From contig JAOTVL010000021.1 of assembly GCA_029863525.1 (NCBI GenBank), positions 1-36,490 of the forward strand: a DNA stretch of 36,490 nt. The letters are read 5' to 3'. The notes beneath the pieces are model-generated. The model was not told where the DNA came from. It searched no databases and worked only from the letters and a program-made list of their open reading frames with translations. This DNA comes from Gemmatimonadota bacterium (GTDB taxonomy: Bacteria; Gemmatimonadota; Gemmatimonadetes; Longimicrobiales; Gaopeijiaceae). Positions 33,536 to 36,490 of the stretch are shown piece after piece (position 1 is the stretch's first letter; each line of letters opens with the position of its first letter). Position numbers and translations under genes: made by a program.

Positions 33536-35272
33536 ATGAGCCCACCCCCGACCCCGTCCGCCGCGGCCCCGCTCTCCGAGCGCGATCGGATGGTGGTCTA
33601 TCTGGCCATCCTGAGTGCGCTCTTCCTGGCAGCGCTCGATCAGACGATCGTCGCCACCGCGCTGCCTCAAATGGTGGAGGACCTCCAGGGTATCGATCGG
33701 TACGCGTGGGTTGCGACCGCGTATCTGCTGGCCTCGACCGCGCTCGCGCTGATCTACGGAAAGCTGGCCGACACCTACCCGAGGAAGAACGTCACGCTGG
33801 GTGCCATCGGGCTCTTCCTCTCAGGATCGGTGCTCTGCGGATTGTCGGGCGAGTTCGGGACCTTGCCGCTCCTCGGTGACGGCATGAGCCAACTCGTGAT
33901 CTTTCGGGGGCTTCAGGGCGCCGGCGGCGGAGGACTCTTCGCGATGACGTTCATCGTGATCGCTGATCTGTTCACGCCGGCCGAGCGGGGGCGCTACCAG
34001 GGCCTCGTGGGCGCCGTATTCGGAATCGCTTCGGTGCTCGGTCCGGTCGTCGGAGGCCTCCTCACCGATCACGCGGGAGGCTTGATTCCAGGCGTCGAGG
34101 GTTGGCGATGGGTCTTCTACGTGAACATCCCCGTGGGCGCCGTCGCCGTCTGGTTCATTTTGCGGCGCATGCCTCGTTTTGAGCCGAGGGGAGACCGCGC
34201 GCGCCCCGACCTCCTGGGCGGTGCGCTGCTCCTTGCCGGCCTCATGCCCTTCGTGCTTTCGCTCCAGCTCGACAAGCGGCGCTATCCGTGGCTTCCCTGG
34301 CTGGGCGAGGGAGGCCCCGGAGGAACCGACGCCTGGGCGACCTCGTTGCTCTTCGGGTTCGGGTGTGTCGTTCTGGCCGCATTCGTGGCCCGGAGCAAGC
34401 GGGCGGAGAATCCGATTCTGGACTTCTCGCTCTTCCAAAACGACGTCTTCAGGCGGGCGAACTTGGGGACGTTCTTTCTCGGTGCGGCATTCATGTCGGT
34501 GACGATCTTCCTCCCTCTCTTCCTGGTCAACGTGCTCGGTGTATCCGCGACCCGAGCGGGCGCCGCGCTGATCCCGTTCTCCATCGGCATCGTCTTTGCA
34601 GCGACGTTTTCGGGTCAGGTCGTGGCGAAGATCGGGTATCGCATCCAGATCGTGGCCGGGGCCGTCCTGTTACTCGTCGCGATCGTGCTGCTGGCCAACA
34701 TGGGATCCGACGTTTCGTACCTGCGCGTCACTCTCTACATGGTGATGGCGGGGCTCGGCGTCGGTCCGTCGCTTCCGCTCTACACGTTGGCGATCCAGAA
34801 CGCCGTGGACGTCCGCTTCATTGGTCAGGCGACGAGCTCGTCCCAGTTCTTCAGGCAAACGGGAGCTACGGTCGGCGCAGCGCTCATGGGGACGGTGCTC
34901 GCCACCACGTTGGGGGTGGCGTTCGCCACCATCGAGCTCCCACCCGGGTTGCTCGAGGGGTCCGACGCCACCGCGGAGGGATTCGTCTCCACCGGTGGCG
35001 CGGACCTCCCCGACCGAATCCGAGCCTTCTACGTCGAGGCCGCGGAGGACGCCGGGACGGAGCGCACCGCGGCGGATCTGCGCGCCGAGGGGACGCGCAA
35101 GGCCGAGGAGACGTCCGCCGAGGTCCGCGCCGCGTTCACTCGGGCCACGACGCGAATCTATTGGCTGGCCGCCGGTCTCGTCGTATGCGGGATTCTGGCT
35201 TCGATGAGAATCCCCGAATTGCCGCTCAGAACCACGCACGATCGAGCCGAGCCGGAAGGAAATCCTGGCTAG
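33536..35272 (+). CDS. DHA2-family multidrug efflux transporter (MFS, 14 helices)
   Basis: A 578-aa inner-membrane proton antiporter of the EmrB/QacA type that would export drugs or other amphipathic compounds. The first helix ends in LDQTIVATALPQM, the DHA2 form of motif D1; motif A reads GKLADTYPRKNVTLG. GLQGAGGGGLFAMTFIVIADLF and GAVFGIASVLGPVVGGLLTD (motif C) follow, then FYVNIPVG. Near the C-terminus there is a long charged loop (DAGTERTAADLRAEGTRKAEETSAEVRAAFTRA) before the last helix. The ATG at 33536 starts right after the hairpin; the frame upstream to 33509 lies inside the hairpin. No clear ribosome site is visible. No TetR or MarR regulator is adjacent. Confidence 0.88.
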   Translation: MSPPPTPSAAAPLSERDRMVVYLAILSALFLAALDQTIVATALPQMVEDLQGIDRYAWVATAYLLASTALALIYGKLADTYPRKNVTLGAIGLFLSGSVLCGLSGEFGTLPLLGDGMSQLVIFRGLQGAGGGGLFAMTFIVIADLFTPAERGRYQGLVGAVFGIASVLGPVVGGLLTDHAGGLIPGVEGWRWVFYVNIPVGAVAVWFILRRMPRFEPRGDRARPDLLGGALLLAGLMPFVLSLQLDKRRYPWLPWLGEGGPGGTDAWATSLLFGFGCVVLAAFVARSKRAENPILDFSLFQNDVFRRANLGTFFLGAAFMSVTIFLPLFLVNVLGVSATRAGAALIPFSIGIVFAATFSGQVVAKIGYRIQIVAGAVLLLVAIVLLANMGSDVSYLRVTLYMVMAGLGVGPSLPLYTLAIQNAVDVRFIGQATSSSQFFRQTGATVGAALMGTVLATTLGVAFATIELPPGLLEGSDATAEGFVSTGGADLPDRIRAFYVEAAEDAGTERTAADLRAEGTRKAEETSAEVRAAFTRATTRIYWLAAGLVVCGILASMRIPELPLRTTHDRAEPEGNPG

Positions 35273-35356
35273 ACGCTTGCTACTTCAGCAGCTTAGGAGA
35301 GTCGCGGGTCGCGGCGTGTCGTCGAAGGGCCGACTCTGGGGGGAGTCTCGATAGCG

Positions 35357-35728
35357 ATGTTCAAGAAGCTCATCATGCTGGCGTTCGTGGTGTTGGCCGT
35401 CGGAATGGCCATCCCGAGCACTCGCGCACAGATCGCGAATTCGTTCGTGCCCATCAAGGACGAGATCGGCAGAAAGCTCGTCCCCCGCCGACTCACGGTC
35501 ATGGCGGACCAGCTCGACGTACGCCTGAGCCGGGGAGAGAGCCTACCCGAGCGCTTCGACGGGTGGCTTCGCCGGGACTACAGTGGCGTGCCCGAGGACC
35601 CGTGGGGCAACCAGTACTACCTCGAGACCGGGCGCCGGGATTACACCGTCGGCACCATGGGGCCGGACGGGGTCCAGGGGACGGCCGACGACATCCGTGT
35701 CACGCGCCGCTTCCCGAACACGCGCTGA
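35357..35728 (+). CDS. Orphan GspG-type C-terminal domain protein
   Basis: A 123-aa protein with an N-terminal signal peptide or anchor (FKKLIMLAFVVLAVGMAIPSTRAQ). The C-terminal part, about residues 75-118, contains DYSGVPEDPWGNQYYLE...YTVGTMGPDGVQGTADDIRV, the calcium-binding signature of the major pseudopilin GspG of type II secretion. The N-terminal prepilin peptidase site and the Glu5 helix of pseudopilins are missing, and no other secretion genes are near. It is therefore probably a soluble or anchored periplasmic relative of unknown role. The ATG at 35357 follows the transporter gene by 84 bases. Confidence 0.7.
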   Translation: MFKKLIMLAFVVLAVGMAIPSTRAQIANSFVPIKDEIGRKLVPRRLTVMADQLDVRLSRGESLPERFDGWLRRDYSGVPEDPWGNQYYLETGRRDYTVGTMGPDGVQGTADDIRVTRRFPNTR

Positions 35729-35745
35729 TCGGGGCTCGCGGGCCA

Positions 35746-36378
35746 TCAGCCGAGAGGCGTGACCTCCAGCGAACGGATGTGCAGGTTCAGCGCGTGATTG
35801 ACACGGAAGCCGTACACGCCGTCCACCGGTACCTCGCTGCGCGGTAGGGCGGCCACCTCCGTGCCGTTCACCAGGAAACGCACCCGGTCCCCGCGTGCCT
35901 CGATGGCGAGCACGTTCAAGACCGAGACCTCCTCCCCTCGATCCGCGTAGGCCTTGATGGCGCTGTGGCCGGTCCAAGGCCGGACCGTGGGCGCGTCGGC
36001 ACCTTCGCGCCTCTTGATGATGTATTGACCGCCGTCACGGAGAAGGAAGTAGGTATACGCCTGGCTCGCTCCGTCGAGGTTGCGTCCGCCTACGAAAAGC
36101 CCGAACGCCTCCCTGCGCCCTTCGGGATCGAAGAGGAAGACCTCCATTTCCGCGCGGAAGTCCCCGGACGCGGTGTTCGTGGGGGACCAGAAGATCCCGG
36201 CCGGGCCGGTGGTCACATGCCACCCCGGCGGCATCTCGACGAACATCTCGAGTTGGGCCTCGCTGGCGCCCGGATCGTCGAAGCGCACGTGCCAGCCATC
36301 GGGGCGTTCCAAGTCCTGAGCAGCGGCTGGAAGCGCGAGACACGCAACGAGCGAGAGGGTGCCGATCGTGGTCCGCAT
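35746..36378 (-). CDS. Secreted protein, concanavalin/DUF1080-like beta-sandwich
   Basis: A 210-aa exported protein (signal MRTTIGTLSLVACLALPAAA-Q). The mature part reads like a laminin-G/3-keto-glycoside hydrolase (DUF1080)-type jelly roll: WHVTTGPAGIFWSPTNTASGDFRAEMEVFLFDPEGRREAFGLFVGGRN, YTYFLLRDGGQYIIKRREG, NVLAIEARGDRVRFLVNGTEVAALPRSEVPVDGVYGFRVNHALNLHIRSLEV. This layout is usual for sugar-binding or glycan-active secreted proteins, but I see no sure catalytic residues. The ATG at 36378 has GAGGAG seven bases upstream. It converges with the GspG-like gene with 17 bases between the stops. Confidence 0.75.
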   Translation of the reverse strand: MRTTIGTLSLVACLALPAAAQDLERPDGWHVRFDDPGASEAQLEMFVEMPPGWHVTTGPAGIFWSPTNTASGDFRAEMEVFLFDPEGRREAFGLFVGGRNLDGASQAYTYFLLRDGGQYIIKRREGADAPTVRPWTGHSAIKAYADRGEEVSVLNVLAIEARGDRVRFLVNGTEVAALPRSEVPVDGVYGFRVNHALNLHIRSLEVTPLG

Positions 36379-36490
36379 CGGGTAGCTCCTCGGAGGGGAT
36401 GATTTCAGGGAGCAACCTCGGGGCTCCCCGGAGGCTTCGCAAGGCGAATCGAGCGGGCCCCGGGGGGGGCGTCGGAGCCCTTGCGTGCCC

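Noticed and set aside
1-36490. CRISPR arrays, rRNA genes, riboswitches and insertion-sequence ends
   Set aside because: I looked for regularly repeated units, conserved RNA blocks and transposase frames with flanking inverted repeats and saw none that stand up.

Overview
This window is about 36.5 kb of high-GC bacterial chromosome with densely packed genes on both strands. It has no rRNA, tRNA or CRISPR array that I can see. The gene mix suggests Gemmatimonadota or a relative: many exported lipoproteins and hydrolases, a sortilin/VPS10-type repeat protein, a DUF6526 protein next to a MenH-like menaquinone gene, a HEAT-cyclophilin lipoprotein, and frequent GTG/TTG starts. This is inferred from gene content only; no phylogenetic marker gene is present.

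Layout. 1-1.7 kb: a tyrosine recombinase on the minus strand, with a decayed fragment of a lactate-permease gene directly behind its start. 1.7-5.4 kb: an exported serine hydrolase, a DUF1801 protein and an unknown lipoprotein. 5.4-8.6 kb (minus): lactate permease, DUF2461 protein and PdxH. 8.6-11.6 kb (plus): a compact copper operon, csoR-copZ-copA, with a recognisable promoter and a GC-tract dyad of the CsoR-operator kind. 11.7-14.0 kb (plus): an exported YtcJ-like amidohydrolase coupled to a DUF1232-like protein, ending at a hairpin shared with a convergent Ig-like lipoprotein (14.1-16.0 kb).

16.2-23.8 kb is an uninterrupted minus-strand run of six genes: serine-palmitoyltransferase-like alpha-oxoamine synthase, acetoacetate-decarboxylase-like protein, PaaX-family regulator (these three overlap), HEAT-cyclophilin lipoprotein, dicarboxylate/amino-acid symporter, and a Tat-exported HisC-like aminotransferase. 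It ends at a strong 19-bp terminator stem. Divergently, 23.9-26.2 kb (plus) carries a Cys/Thr-type proline-racemase-family dehydratase and a full-length AS3MT-like arsenite methyltransferase. 26.2-30.2 kb mixes small membrane or exported proteins with DUF6526 and MenH; the MenH reading frame has no ordinary start codon before its oxyanion motif. 30.3-35.3 kb (plus) has the large sortilin-like protein and a DHA2 multidrug transporter. The last kilobase holds an orphan GspG-C-domain protein and a secreted jelly-roll-like protein.

Themes are metal and metalloid handling (CsoR/CopZ/CopA, ArsM), uptake and breakdown of organic and amino acids (LldP, DAACS symporter, hydroxyproline dehydratase, PaaX, exported hydrolases), and a rich cell envelope. 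The best candidates for something undescribed are the symporter plus exported PLP aminotransferase pair, and the overlapping oxoamine-synthase/ADC-like/PaaX cluster.
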